From Fibrobacter sp. UWB10 (GTDB lineage Bacteria > Fibrobacterota > Fibrobacteria > Fibrobacterales > Fibrobacteraceae): DNA of 64,000 nucleotides. The stretch spans positions 682,001 to 746,000 of the forward strand of contig NZ_FXUE01000002.1 in the NCBI RefSeq assembly GCF_900182935.1, given 5' to 3'. Position numbers and translations under genes: made by a program. Each line of letters begins with the position of its first letter. Positions within the stretch are counted from its first letter, which is position 1. Under the pieces are notes generated by a model that ran no database searches, was not told the DNA's origin, and worked only from the letters and a program-made list of their open reading frames with translations. Below are positions 1-8,740 of the stretch, piece by piece.

Positions 1-211
1 GACACTGCGGGAGTTTGCACATCCAGTGGGTGGACTGTTCCTTGAACTTGGGCGTCATCGAGGCGTCCATAATTTTGACGGGCGCGAGTGCGTAAATGCG
101 TGCGACAAAAGCGAGTCCGCCAACAAACAGCAAGAACAGGAACAAGAGAAAGATATGGCTTTGCGAATTCTTTCGCTGCAGCCTTTTCACCTTTCTCGAA
201 AGTCTGGACAT
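1..211 (-). CDS. lepB: Signal peptidase I, N-terminal part (runs off the window)
   Basis: The first 70 codons of a minus-strand gene start 5 bases after the lepA stop, so it is the second gene of a lepA-lepB operon, an arrangement common in bacteria. The visible protein has a basic start (MSRLSRKVKRLQRKN), one membrane segment at about residues 19-36, then an outside-facing stretch with DASMTPKF. That matches the S26 signal peptidase motif, in which the Ser of SM-x-P is the catalytic serine. The catalytic Lys and the rest of the domain lie beyond base 1. It would cleave signal peptides of exported proteins at the inner membrane. The assignment rests on one motif, the topology and the operon context, so it is likely but not proven from the window. 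Confidence 0.72.
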   Translation of the reverse strand, partial: MSRLSRKVKRLQRKNSQSHIFLLFLFLLFVGGLAFVARIYALAPVKIMDASMTPKFKEQSTHWMCKLPQC

Positions 212-216
212 TAGAC

Positions 217-2037
217 TTAGTCCCCGTTGTTGGTGGAGTTGTCGGAAAGCGAAAGCACGGCGAGGAACGCCTTCTGCGGCACTTCGACAGAGCCGATGCT
301 TTTCATGCGCTTCTTACCTTCTTTCTGCTTTTCGAGGAGCTTGCGCTTACGGGTAATGTCACCGCCATAGCACTTGGCAAGCACGTCCTTACGCACAGCC
401 TTCACGGTGGAACGGCTAATGATCTTGCCGCCAATAGCACCCTGGATTGCCACGTCGAATTGCTGGCGCGGAATAAGGTCTTTAAGCTTCACGCAAATAG
501 CGTTTGCATAAGTGTGAGCCTTGTCCTTGTGAATAATCACCGAGAAGGCGTCCACCGGGTCGCCGTTCAAAAGAATGTCGAGCTTCACCAGGTTGTTTCT
601 GCGATATTCGCTCGGGGCGTAGTCGAGGCCTGCATAGCCGCGGCTCACAGATTTCAGACGGTCGTAGAAGTCGAACATGATTTCGGCGAGAGGCAGGTTG
701 TACTTAAGAATCACCTTTTCTTCGTCGAGGTATTCCATGGTCTCGAATTCGCCACGCTTTTCTTCGCAGAGCGTCATGAGTGCGCCAACGAATTCCTTGG
801 GCGTAAAGATCTGCGCCTTCACGTAGGGTTCTTCAATGTGGTCGTAACGGCTGGCATCGGGGAGCTTGGACGGGCTTTCGATTTTCACCATCGTGCCATC
901 ACTCATGTACACGTGGTATTCCACGTTCGGCACCGTCGTAATGATGTCCACGTTAAATTCGCGGTCCAAGCGTTCCTGCACGATTTCCATGTGCAGGAGT
1001 CCCAGGAACCCAGTGCGGAAACCGAAACCCAGGGCTTCAGAAGTTTCCGGTTCCCAGCTGATAGCGGAATCGTTCAGACGGAGCTTTTCCAAAGCTTCGC
1101 GCAAGTCCTTGTAGTCTTCCGGATTGATGGGGTAGATACCGGAATAGATCATCGGTAGAATGTCTTTGTAGCCCGGGAGCGGCTCGGTTGCCGGATTGGC
1201 GGAATCGGTCAGAGTGTCGCCGATTTTCACGTCGCTAATCGTCTTCACGTTTGCGAGCACGTAACCGACCATGCCTTCCGAAAGTTCGGGGCGCGGATCG
1301 CGGCGCATGCTGAATGTACCGACTTCTGTGACCATGTATTCGCCACCGGTTTTCATCATCTTGATTTTCATGCCGGCTTTGAGGGTGCCTTCGACAATGC
1401 GGATGTAGTTAATCACGCCGCGGTAGGAGTCGTAAACGGAATCGAAGATGAGAGCCTTGAGAGGCTTTCCGCTGTCGCCCTTGGGGGCCGGAATTTCGTC
1501 GACAATCTTGTCGAGAACTTGGTCCACGTTCAGGCCCGTCTTTGCCGAAATGCGCGGAATCTTGTCGGGGTCGTAACCGAGAAGGTCGCCCACAAGTTGT
1601 GCCACATGGTCGGGCTGTGCACCCGGAAGGTCCACCTTGTTCAGCACCGGGATAATTTCGAGGTCGTTTTCAAGCGCGAGGTAGAGGTTCGAAAGCGTCT
1701 GGGCTTCGATACCTTGGCTTGCGTCCACCACCAGAATGGCTCCTTCGCAAGCGGCCAGGGAGCGGCTGACTTCGTAGGTGAAGTCCACGTGCCCCGGCGT
1801 ATCGATCATATTCAGAATGTATTCCTTGCCATCTTTTTCGTACACCATGCGGATGGCGTGCGCCTTGATGGTAATGCCGCGTTCGCGTTCCAGGTCCATG
1901 TCGTCCAAGAGCTGATTTGTCATTTCGTTTTTGGCGACAGTCTTGGTCAGTTCGATCATGCGGTCGGCAAGCGTCGATTTGCCGTGGTCGATATGGGCGA
2001 TAATGCTGAAATTTCTAATGTTGTCGTTTTGCGGCAT
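217..2037 (-). CDS. lepA: Elongation factor 4 (ribosome back-translocase LepA)
   Basis: A cytosolic translational GTPase of 606 residues, the usual LepA length (about 600). It binds ribosomes and acts on stalled or mistranslocated complexes. The G1 loop AHIDHGKST is at residues 14-22, followed by the G2 region ([14 protein letters not shown]) and DTPGH (G3). The LepA-specific C-terminal domain is visible in the stretch [16 protein letters not shown] and the basic tail after [19 protein letters not shown]. The frame is open upstream to 2127, but homologues begin at [15 protein letters not shown], so the ATG at 2037 is preferred. The gene lies directly upstream of the signal peptidase gene, with a gap of 5 bases, and both are probably on one transcript. 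Confidence 0.96.
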   Translation of the reverse strand: MPQNDNIRNFSIIAHIDHGKSTLADRMIELTKTVAKNEMTNQLLDDMDLERERGITIKAHAIRMVYEKDGKEYILNMIDTPGHVDFTYEVSRSLAACEGAILVVDASQGIEAQTLSNLYLALENDLEIIPVLNKVDLPGAQPDHVAQLVGDLLGYDPDKIPRISAKTGLNVDQVLDKIVDEIPAPKGDSGKPLKALIFDSVYDSYRGVINYIRIVEGTLKAGMKIKMMKTGGEYMVTEVGTFSMRRDPRPELSEGMVGYVLANVKTISDVKIGDTLTDSANPATEPLPGYKDILPMIYSGIYPINPEDYKDLREALEKLRLNDSAISWEPETSEALGFGFRTGFLGLLHMEIVQERLDREFNVDIITTVPNVEYHVYMSDGTMVKIESPSKLPDASRYDHIEEPYVKAQIFTPKEFVGALMTLCEEKRGEFETMEYLDEEKVILKYNLPLAEIMFDFYDRLKSVSRGYAGLDYAPSEYRRNNLVKLDILLNGDPVDAFSVIIHKDKAHTYANAICVKLKDLIPRQQFDVAIQGAIGGKIISRSTVKAVRKDVLAKCYGGDITRKRKLLEKQKEGKKRMKSIGSVEVPQKAFLAVLSLSDNSTNNGD

Positions 2038-2182
2038 AAGTACAATAAGATTATCGGGCGTAGTAGCCCGGTGAATACTGCTAATTTTTCGGGCTAAATA
2101 TAGAAAATGCACAATGGGCTTTGACAAAAAAAGCTATATTAACAATATAAATCAAAGATGTGCACCATCAATCATGGTTGAT

Positions 2183-2722
2183 ATGAAAAGACCGTTAGTT
2201 TTTATCGCTCTCGTTTCTGCCCTCGTACTCGGCTTTTTCAGTTTTGGATTTGCTGAAGGAAAAGTTTTCAACAAGGATTACTCTGGAATCAAGGCGATTG
2301 AAGCCGTAATCGAAACGCATGAAGGCAAGATTGTGCTTTCGCTCGATTTTAAAGCTGCTCCCAATACCGTGGCCAATTTTGTAGACCTTGCAAACAAGGG
2401 CTTTTACAACGGCCTTACGTTCCATCGCGTGATTCCTGGATTCATGATCCAGGGTGGCGACCCCGAAGGTAATGGCAAGGGTGGCCCGGGCTATACAATT
2501 GATGACGAAATTTCAAAGCTTAAGCATGAAACCGGCGTGATTTCGATGGCCAACCGTGGTCCGAATACGAACGGCTCGCAGTTCTTTATTACGCAGACTC
2601 CGCAGCACCACTTAGATGGCAAGCATACGGTTTTCGGCAAGGTTCTTGAAGGCGAAGATGTCGTTTGCCGCATTGAACCCGATGATAAAATTATTAACAT
2701 CACTATCGTGGAAAAGAAGTAA
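2183..2722 (+). CDS. Exported cyclophilin-type peptidyl-prolyl isomerase
   Basis: A cyclophilin that isomerises X-Pro bonds, probably in the periplasm. Residues 1-25 from the ATG at 2183 form a signal peptide ([20 protein letters not shown]...FA). The cyclophilin core carries [35 protein letters not shown] and [12 protein letters not shown], which include the active-site Arg, Phe, Gln and His residues of the family. It is a short bacterial form of about 179 residues. Alternative in-frame starts exist at 2174 and 2114; they would put a hydrophilic stretch before the signal peptide and are less likely. The next gene begins 3 bases after the stop, so the two are probably co-transcribed. Confidence 0.9.
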   Translation: MKRPLVFIALVSALVLGFFSFGFAEGKVFNKDYSGIKAIEAVIETHEGKIVLSLDFKAAPNTVANFVDLANKGFYNGLTFHRVIPGFMIQGGDPEGNGKGGPGYTIDDEISKLKHETGVISMANRGPNTNGSQFFITQTPQHHLDGKHTVFGKVLEGEDVVCRIEPDDKIINITIVEKK

Positions 2723-2725
2723 TCT

Positions 2726-3787
2726 ATGAGTTCTAAAAAAGTATCGTCCAAGGCAAGCAAGGCTCCGGCAAAAAAGCCCGCCGCTAAACCTGCCAAGAAG
2801 GCCGCTCCTGCTAAACCCGCTGCTAAGGCTCCGGCAAAGAAGCCCGCTGCAAAGCCTGCTAAGAAGGCTGCACCGGCAAAGCCTGCCAAGGCTCCGGCAA
2901 AGAAGCCTGCTGCAAAACCGGCAGTAAAGGCTCCGGCAAAACCGGCAAAGCCGGCCCCGAAGGCGAAGGACTCTAAGAAACCGGCACCGAAGGCTGCTCC
3001 GGCAAAGGCCGCTCCTGCTAAGGCAGCAAAGCCTGCTCCGAAGGCCGCCGCTAAGCCCGCCGCAAAGGCTCCGGCACCGAAGGCTGCTCCGGCAAAAGCC
3101 GCTCCTGCTAAGGTCGCTGCAAAGCCTGCTCCGAAGGCTGTCGCCAAGCCCGAACCGAAGGCTCCGGCAAAGCCGGCTGCAAAAGCTCCGGTCGAAAAGG
3201 CTCCGGCAAAGGTTGAAGTTAAGCCGGTTGAAGTCGAACAGCCGGTCGAAACTCCGGTTGCCGAAAAGAAGTCTAAGAATGCTCCGGATTATGCTTACGC
3301 CGTGCTCCTGCAGGGTGTCAAGCGCCTTTCGAAGACCATCATGTTCGTGAAGGTCGACGAATCCGAAGACCGATCCAACAAGAAGAAAATGTCCAGCGAT
3401 GTCAAGAACCTTGACATGAAGCCGACCTCTGCAATCCGCCACAAGTCGTCTCTTGCCGAAGAAACGCAGGAAGAACTGACGGAACGCATTCTTAAGGAAC
3501 TCGAAGAACAGAACAAGATGTTCGAACGCGAAGCCGCCACGCAGATGTGCACGCGCTGCAACCGCAACCTCGTGTCTCCGGAATTCTGGGTCGACAAGCA
3601 TCTCGGCTTCTGCGAAGAATGCGCTGCCATCCTTAAGCTCGGTCAGTCCAAGGAAGCCCGCAAGGTGGAATACCAGCTCGGTGCCATGGACGGCGACTCT
3701 CTGGATGAAGAAGATGACGATATTATCGGACCGGACGCAGACGACCTGAAGGAAGCTGAAGAAGATCTCGCCGAAATGGAAGATTAA
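2726..3787 (+). CDS. Histone-H1-like Lys/Ala/Pro tail fused to a four-Cys zinc finger protein
   Basis: A 353-residue protein in three parts. Residues 1-180 are almost only Lys, Ala and Pro in repeats such as KKPAAKPAKKAAPAKPA, resembling the tail of bacterial histone-H1-like proteins. Residues 185-270 are a mixed, probably helical region. Near residue 272 there is a C4 zinc site, CTRC then CEEC 20 residues later, of the spacing seen in TraR/DksA-type fingers. The last 35 residues are very acidic (DEEDDDIIGPDADD...). No signal peptide is present, so it should be cytosolic. A basic tail that could bind nucleic acid plus a DksA-like finger suggests a nucleoid or RNA-polymerase-associated role, but this is inference. 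It follows the PPIase gene by 3 bases and ends in a terminator. Confidence 0.8.
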   Translation: MSSKKVSSKASKAPAKKPAAKPAKKAAPAKPAAKAPAKKPAAKPAKKAAPAKPAKAPAKKPAAKPAVKAPAKPAKPAPKAKDSKKPAPKAAPAKAAPAKAAKPAPKAAAKPAAKAPAPKAAPAKAAPAKVAAKPAPKAVAKPEPKAPAKPAAKAPVEKAPAKVEVKPVEVEQPVETPVAEKKSKNAPDYAYAVLLQGVKRLSKTIMFVKVDESEDRSNKKKMSSDVKNLDMKPTSAIRHKSSLAEETQEELTERILKELEEQNKMFEREAATQMCTRCNRNLVSPEFWVDKHLGFCEECAAILKLGQSKEARKVEYQLGAMDGDSLDEEDDDIIGPDADDLKEAEEDLAEMED

Positions 3788-3815
3788 TTCCTTTCGGACA
3801 AAGTCAGAAATTAAA

Positions 3816-3853
3816 AATCCGCTCCCGGTTCAACCGAGGGCGGATTTCTTTTA
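3816..3853 (+). terminator. Rho-independent terminator after the histone-tail gene
   Basis: Arms AATCCGCTCCCGG and CCGAGGGCGGATT pair around a TTCAA loop with one mismatch and are followed by T-rich sequence (TTTCTTTT). It ends the PPIase/zinc-finger transcript and, facing convergent lexA, may work both ways. Confidence 0.85.
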
Positions 3854-3907
3854 TAAGCGAGTTTTTCGATGGGCGGGCGAGGGCGCCGTAGTCGGCGCGG
3901 TCTCTAG

Positions 3908-4558
3908 TTAGTTCACCTTACGCATGACGCCGATGAGCTTGCCTGCGATAGAGAAGTGCTTGTCCTTCTTGACAATAATCGGGCGGTAACGCGGGTTGGC
4001 CGGACGCAGTTCGATATGGTCTGCGGCGGGGTGGTAATACTTGACGGTAGCTTCGTTGTCGACCTGGGCCACGATGATTTCACCGCGGTCAGCCGTCTTT
4101 TGCTGGCGAGCGAAAATCAAGTCGCCATCGAGAATGCCTGCATTGATCATGGAGTCGCCCTTGACGCGGAGCGCAAAGACATCGGAACGGCAAGCGAGGA
4201 AGTCGCGGTCGATAGTGACGGTGCCTTCGAGGTTCTGCACAGCAAGAATCGGCGTACCGGCAGCGACGCGGCCCACGATAGGAATTTCAATGGTATTGGT
4301 CGGTGCTTCCGAAGCTTCATTATTGCCGCTGTCGACAACTTCGATACCGCGGCTAAGTCTGGGGGAGCGGTTGATATAGCCCTTCTTGATGAGGGCTGCG
4401 AGGATAGAACGAACGCCGTTTGTCGAAGAAATTTCGAAATGGTTGCCGATTTCGCGGACCGTAGGCGGCATGCGGTTTTCCTTGGAATACTTCTTGATGT
4501 ATTCCAAGATTTCTTCTTGACGAGTGGTTAGCTCTTTGCGTTTGCTGTTGTTTTCCAT
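3908..4558 (-). CDS. lexA: SOS repressor LexA
   Basis: A 216-residue LexA. The N-terminal winged helix (residues 8-75) has the family pattern [22 protein letters not shown] and [19 protein letters not shown]. The self-cleavage site is the Ala-Gly pair in VGRVAAGTP (near residue 100). The S24 peptidase dyad is the Ser in [14 protein letters not shown] and the Lys in NEATVKYY. It represses DNA-damage genes until RecA filaments trigger its autocleavage. A LexA box lies 43-56 bases upstream of the start, so the gene is probably autoregulated. It converges on the zinc-finger gene and is transcribed in the same direction as tmRNA. Confidence 0.96.
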   Translation of the reverse strand: MENNSKRKELTTRQEEILEYIKKYSKENRMPPTVREIGNHFEISSTNGVRSILAALIKKGYINRSPRLSRGIEVVDSGNNEASEAPTNTIEIPIVGRVAAGTPILAVQNLEGTVTIDRDFLACRSDVFALRVKGDSMINAGILDGDLIFARQQKTADRGEIIVAQVDNEATVKYYHPAADHIELRPANPRYRPIIVKKDKHFSIAGKLIGVMRKVN

Positions 4559-4600
4559 AAGTTGGACCTCGCTTTTTGTAAATTACATATACAAATATAA

Positions 4601-4614
4601 TGCACAATTGGGCA
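4601..4614 (-). promoter_or_regulatory. LexA operator upstream of lexA
   Basis: Read on the lexA strand the sequence is TGCCCAATTGTGCA, which fits every fixed base of the F. succinogenes LexA consensus TGCNCNNNNGTGCA. It sits 43 bases upstream of the lexA start codon, an expected place for autorepression. A second dyad, TTGTA-N9-TACAA, lies at 4576-4594 between it and the start; its role is unknown. Confidence 0.88.
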
Positions 4615-4698
4615 ATTGTCAATAGGTTCACTGCACAAAATTTCATTATTTTACAAATTTTATGTTATCAGAAGAGCTGAACGGTCTTTTAATAACAT

Positions 4699-4733
4699 AA
4701 AGAAAAAGGACTCTTAAAGAGTCCTTTTTCTTT
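4699..4733 (-). terminator. tmRNA terminator (symmetric)
   Basis: A perfect inverted repeat: AAAGAAAAAGGACTCT and its complement around a TAA loop. On the minus strand it gives a GC stem closed by A and T runs, 2 bases beyond the mature tmRNA 3' end. The symmetry would let it stop transcription from either side. Confidence 0.88.
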
Positions 4734-4734
4734 A

Positions 4735-5092
4735 TGGAGGTGAGGGGAGTCGAACCCCTGTCCAAAATCACGTCCATGCACGTTCCTACAAGCGTTCCCT
4801 TCGTATTTAAGGTCTCGTCTGATCTACGCCCAAGAAGGTCGGCGCGGACTTTGACCAGCCTAGTGAATCTCGGACTCTAGCCCCAGGCATGCGAGAATCC
4901 TATCCCATATTGCGTCCGGACTTTCACCCCGATGGGAGCGGAATGAGGCCCGGCGTTGCCGTTAATTAGGCAGCGAGTGCGTAGTTTTCGTCAGCACTTA
5001 TTTTTTTTTCAGACTTTTTTACGAGTGCCCTCGTCTGAGACCTCGGCTTGCAACTAACACTTCGGTAACCCTGTCGAAACCAGAGCACCCCC
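4735..5092 (-). ncRNA. ssrA: tmRNA (transfer-messenger RNA), tag ADENYALAA
   Basis: The RNA rescues stalled ribosomes and adds a degradation tag. The 5' end reads GGGGGUGCUCUGGUUUCGAC, the tmRNA signature, and pairs GGGGGUG with CACCUCC at the 3' end to make a 7-bp acceptor stem with discriminator A at 4735. The T arm is the segment with GGGGTTCGACTCCCC. The CCA end is not encoded. The resume codon starts an open frame at 4995 that reads Ala-Asp-Glu-Asn-Tyr-Ala-Leu-Ala-Ala with stop TAA at 4966-4968. Length is 358 nt, normal for one-piece tmRNA. No -10 box is seen directly upstream of 5092; the nearest good one on this strand is TATATT at 5267-5272, beyond a hairpin array, so the primary transcript may carry a long structured leader. 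Confidence 0.95.
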
Positions 5093-5252
5093 GTGCTTCG
5101 CACCGGGGGTGCTCTGGTTTTGACCTGTCGATTAAACGCGACCAAGGGGAGCGTTTAAGCCCTTAAGCTCACTTCGTGAGCGCAAGGCCCCGAAGGGGCG
5201 AGAATAAAGCGGATAGCTTTATTCGAGGCAAACCAAAGCACAATCGGTGCTT
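5077..5252. repeat. Hairpin array overlapping the tmRNA 5' end
   Basis: Consecutive inverted repeats occupy the tmRNA-mfd gap. Arms of 16 bases, 5077-5092 and 5105-5120, are an exact inverted copy of the tmRNA 5' end. Next come TTAAACGC/GCGTTTAA (5132-5139, 5151-5158), GCTCAC-TTC-GTGAGC (5167-5181), GCCCC-GAA-GGGGC (5187-5199), GAATAAAGC/GCTTTATTC (5202-5210, 5216-5224) and AAGCAC/GTGCTT (5236-5252). The order of four of these matches the array beside tRNA-Pro at 38.5 kb. No coding frame fits. Function unknown. Confidence 0.8.
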
Positions 5253-5361
5253 ATTATGTATAGCTTAATATAGAAAAATAATAATTGGATGGAAAGATGC
5301 TTGTGTAACAGCGAAAAGCCTTTTTTGTCGGAAGAATAGCTTTTTTCTATCTTTCGCCTCA

Positions 5362-8300
5362 ATGGTAGAATCCCTTTCAGAATTCATTACGTTTGCCCGC
5401 AGTGAAACGCTAAACCTCTTCAGCAAGGCTGAAGGGGGCGCGATTCATGTAAACGGGGCGACGGTTCCGGCGGCTGCCATGATGGTGGCGACCCGGTTCC
5501 TTAAAAAGCCGAACCCGATTCTGGTGGTGGCGAAGGACTACAAGAGCGCCGAGAATTGGGTTGAAAATCTGGAAGGGCTTCTAGGCGAAAATTTTGTCCG
5601 CTTTTTCCCGTCGATTAGCTTGAAACCTTACGAAAAGAAGGTGCCGTTCGAAGGGGTTGTCGAAGAACGCCTCAAGTTTTTCCGCGATATAGAAAGCGAA
5701 GACCCGTTTATTACGGTGTGTCCGCTGGATTCGTTCTTGATGCGCCTGCCGGCACCGCATACGGTGATGAAGGATTGCCTTGAACTCAAGGTGGGCGGCG
5801 TTGCCGAACCTTCGTCGTTGCGCCCCTGGTTCTTGGATCACGGTTTCGTGGAACAGCCTGTGGTTTCGGGCGTGGGGGAATTCTCCATTCGCGGCTGCAT
5901 TGTCGACGTAAACTGCCTTCTGTACCCGCATCCGATTCGTATTGAATTCTTTGGCGACGAGATTGAATCGATCCGTAGCTTCGATATTTTCTCGCAACGT
6001 TCCGTAGAGACCATGAAGTCGGTGAAACTTTTCCCGATGGGTGAGTTTACGGTCAAGGAACACGAGGCTGCGTGCTACAACGGCGACCTTTCGGGGCTCT
6101 GGTGGCATCGCGGGCGTTACCAGACGCTGAATTCCAGCTTGCTCGACTATTTGCCGAAGGCCTCGTTGGTATTCGAAGAGCTTTCGCTTTTGTCGGAGAA
6201 TGCGGCGAAGTATTATTTGAACTGCGAGAATACCTTCAGGGAAGTTCGCGAAGTCGATACCGAAGCGGTAGACCCGGCGCATACTTGGTTCAAAATGGGC
6301 GAGCTCTCGCGCCAATTTGTGGGCCGCACCTCGATGGATGTTTCTCGCGTGCAGCTCAATGACGGCAACAGCCACGAACTGAATTGCAAACCGCAAGATT
6401 TCTCTTCGAACGGCACGGATTCGGTCGCCAAGGAAATCGAAGAATTTGCCGCCCGGGGCGGATCCGTTTACGTGGTTGCTCCGACGGCGGGTGCGCTTGG
6501 GCGTATCAAGCAGATGCTTGAAGGCTTGCCGGTCGAAGACTACATTGTCGGCAACATGTCCGAAGGTTTCTGGCTCGAAGACGATGGAATTGCCTTCTTG
6601 ACCGAGACCCGCATTTTCAATCGTCATTCGAATAAGACCCGTAAGCGCAAAATCGCAGGCTCCGTTTCGAGCGCTTTGATGATTGAATCGCTGAACCGTG
6701 GCGATTTCGTTTCGCACGAAGATCATGGCGTGGGCAAGTACTTAGGACTTGTACGCGTGAATGTGAATGGCGGTATGGTCGACTGCGCCTTGCTGGAATA
6801 CGCGGGCGGAGACAAACTCAAGTTCCCTGTGGCGGACTTGCAGAAGATTGAACGCCTCGATACGCAGGAAAATGCTCCAAAGCTTGATCGCCTGGGCGGC
6901 AAGGCTTGGGAAAACCTCAAGGAACGCGTCAAGAAAAAGGTTATTCAGATTGCGCGCGAACTGGTGGAACTTTACGCCAAGCGCGAATTGGTGGAAGGTT
7001 TCGATTTCCCGCCTGATGGCAAACTGCAAAAAGAATTTGAAGACGCTTTTGAATACGATCCGACGCCCGACCAGGTGAAGGCTACCGAAGATATCAAGCG
7101 CGACATGGAATCCCGCCGCCCGATGGACCGCCTGATTTGTGGTGACGTGGGCTTTGGAAAGACAGAAGTTGCCATGCGTGCGGCGTTCAAGTGCGTGGTG
7201 AGCAAAAAACAGGTGGTGCTCCTGGTGCCGACGACGATTCTGGCTGCTCAGCACTACGAAAACTTTATGGACCGCTTCGCAGGCTTTGGCGTGAATATCG
7301 CTCTTGTGAACCGCTACAAGAGCGCTAAGGAAAAGAAGGAAATTTTCAAGCAGGTGAGCGAGGGCAAGGTCGACATTCTCGTCGGTACGCATAGTCTGCT
7401 TTCTGAAAAGAACCAGTTCAAGGATTTGGGCCTTCTAATCATCGACGAAGAACAGAAATTCGGCGTGAAGCAGAAGGAAAAACTGCGTGAAATGCGCCTT
7501 GCTGTCGATACGCTCAGCATGAGTGCAACTCCGATTCCGCGCTCGCTGCACTTGAGCATGACTGGCGTTCGCGACATTTCGCTCATTAATACGCCGCCCA
7601 TGAACCGCTTGCCGGTCGAAACCAAGCTCATGAAGCGCGATGACATGGTGATTAAGCAGGCGATTGAAGACGAATTGGCCCGCGGCGGCCAGGTGTTCAT
7701 TGTGAATGACCGCGTTCAAAGCATTTACGAATTGGCTGACGATATTGAACAGCTTGTGCCTGAAGCGCATATCGGTATTGCCCATGGGCAAATGAACGAC
7801 CGCGACCTTGAAAATGCGATGGAAGCCTTTATCTCCCGCAAGTTCGATATCCTTGTCAGTACGAGCATTATCGAATCGGGCCTGGATGTCCCGAATGCGA
7901 ATACGATCATCATCATGAACGCGCATCATTTTGGCATTAGCCAACTTTACCAGATGCGCGGGCGCGTGGGCCGCAGTAGCGTGCTGGCGAAGGCGCTCTT
8001 GGTGATTCCTGCGAAGAATGAAATTTCGGCGGAATCCATGCGCCGCCTTAAGGCTCTGGAACAGTTTACCGATTTGGGTAGCGGTTATCAGCTGGCCATG
8101 CGCGATTTGGAAATCCGCGGTGCGGGTAACTTGCTCGGCCAGGAACAGCATGGCTTCATCGCCGAAGTGGGCTTTGAAACTTATGTGCGCTTGGTGCGCG
8201 AGGCGGTGGAACAGCTGCGCGGTGGACCGTCCGAAAAGCCGATTCAGCCTCGCGTAGAACTCGGCGTAGATGCTTACTTGCCCGAAGACTACATTCAGGA

Positions 8301-8736
8301 TGGCCTCACTCGAATCTCGATGTACCAGCGTATTTCTCGCGTGTCGCATACCGACGAAATCGCGGGCCTTGCGCAGGAACTTGCGGATCGATTCGGGCCG
8401 GTGCCCGAAGCCGCCAAGATGTTGCTCTTGGTCACCGAAATCGGGCTCTTGGCGGGGCGGCTCCGTATTCAAGGCTTGGTGCAGCGCAAGGGAATGCTTG
8501 CGGCCACCTTCGTGGAATTCCCGCCACCCGATCCGCGAATCATCAGCGAGATGTATGCGAATACGCAGTTCCCCATGCGCATTATGGGCGGCTCGCCGCT
8601 GCAAGTCGTGATTGAACTCGGTAAGGGAAATGCCATAGAACTCGCCGAAAAGGCGCTCAAGGAATTCCGAGCGTTTGCGGTGATTAAGGCTGATTCTACT
8701 GTTGTGAAGAGTAATTCGTCAGCTCAGACGAACTAG
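5362..8736 (+). CDS. mfd: Transcription-repair coupling factor Mfd
   Basis: A 1124-residue ATPase that removes RNA polymerase stalled at DNA lesions and recruits UvrA. The N-terminal UvrB-like module is followed by the RNA-polymerase-interaction domain (GDFVSHEDHGVGKYLG, about residue 447). The RecG-like motor has Walker A GDVGFGKTEV (about 594), the DEEQ box IDEEQKFG (about 694), and motif VI region MRGRVGRSS. The C-terminal TRCF domain follows ERISMYQRIS-like sequence (DGLTRISMYQRIS). Length is typical (about 1100-1150). The start ATG at 5362 gives MVESLSEFITFARS. It converges on the TatD-like gene with a 4-base gap, and no terminator is visible between them. Confidence 0.97.
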   Translation: MVESLSEFITFARSETLNLFSKAEGGAIHVNGATVPAAAMMVATRFLKKPNPILVVAKDYKSAENWVENLEGLLGENFVRFFPSISLKPYEKKVPFEGVVEERLKFFRDIESEDPFITVCPLDSFLMRLPAPHTVMKDCLELKVGGVAEPSSLRPWFLDHGFVEQPVVSGVGEFSIRGCIVDVNCLLYPHPIRIEFFGDEIESIRSFDIFSQRSVETMKSVKLFPMGEFTVKEHEAACYNGDLSGLWWHRGRYQTLNSSLLDYLPKASLVFEELSLLSENAAKYYLNCENTFREVREVDTEAVDPAHTWFKMGELSRQFVGRTSMDVSRVQLNDGNSHELNCKPQDFSSNGTDSVAKEIEEFAARGGSVYVVAPTAGALGRIKQMLEGLPVEDYIVGNMSEGFWLEDDGIAFLTETRIFNRHSNKTRKRKIAGSVSSALMIESLNRGDFVSHEDHGVGKYLGLVRVNVNGGMVDCALLEYAGGDKLKFPVADLQKIERLDTQENAPKLDRLGGKAWENLKERVKKKVIQIARELVELYAKRELVEGFDFPPDGKLQKEFEDAFEYDPTPDQVKATEDIKRDMESRRPMDRLICGDVGFGKTEVAMRAAFKCVVSKKQVVLLVPTTILAAQHYENFMDRFAGFGVNIALVNRYKSAKEKKEIFKQVSEGKVDILVGTHSLLSEKNQFKDLGLLIIDEEQKFGVKQKEKLREMRLAVDTLSMSATPIPRSLHLSMTGVRDISLINTPPMNRLPVETKLMKRDDMVIKQAIEDELARGGQVFIVNDRVQSIYELADDIEQLVPEAHIGIAHGQMNDRDLENAMEAFISRKFDILVSTSIIESGLDVPNANTIIIMNAHHFGISQLYQMRGRVGRSSVLAKALLVIPAKNEISAESMRRLKALEQFTDLGSGYQLAMRDLEIRGAGNLLGQEQHGFIAEVGFETYVRLVREAVEQLRGGPSEKPIQPRVELGVDAYLPEDYIQDGLTRISMYQRISRVSHTDEIAGLAQELADRFGPVPEAAKMLLLVTEIGLLAGRLRIQGLVQRKGMLAATFVEFPPPDPRIISEMYANTQFPMRIMGGSPLQVVIELGKGNAIELAEKALKEFRAFAVIKADSTVVKSNSSAQTN

Positions 8737-8740
8737 CGAA

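Noticed and set aside
88-1158. Long open frame on the plus strand opposite lepA
   Set aside because: It is the mirror of the lepA codons; composition (His, Val, Arg, Phe-rich) is that of an antisense frame and no homologous motif is seen.
2108-2121. Second LexA box before the PPIase gene
   Set aside because: TGCACAATGGGCTT fails the required GCA half; it has too many mismatches to the consensus.
2491-3601. Minus-strand frames opposite the Lys/Ala/Pro repeats
   Set aside because: Low-complexity Phe/Ala/Gly or Arg/Leu/Ser translations are only the complement of the repeats.
5100-5252. CRISPR array near tmRNA
   Set aside because: The hairpins have no constant repeat and no equal spacers; they are separate inverted repeats with different sequences.
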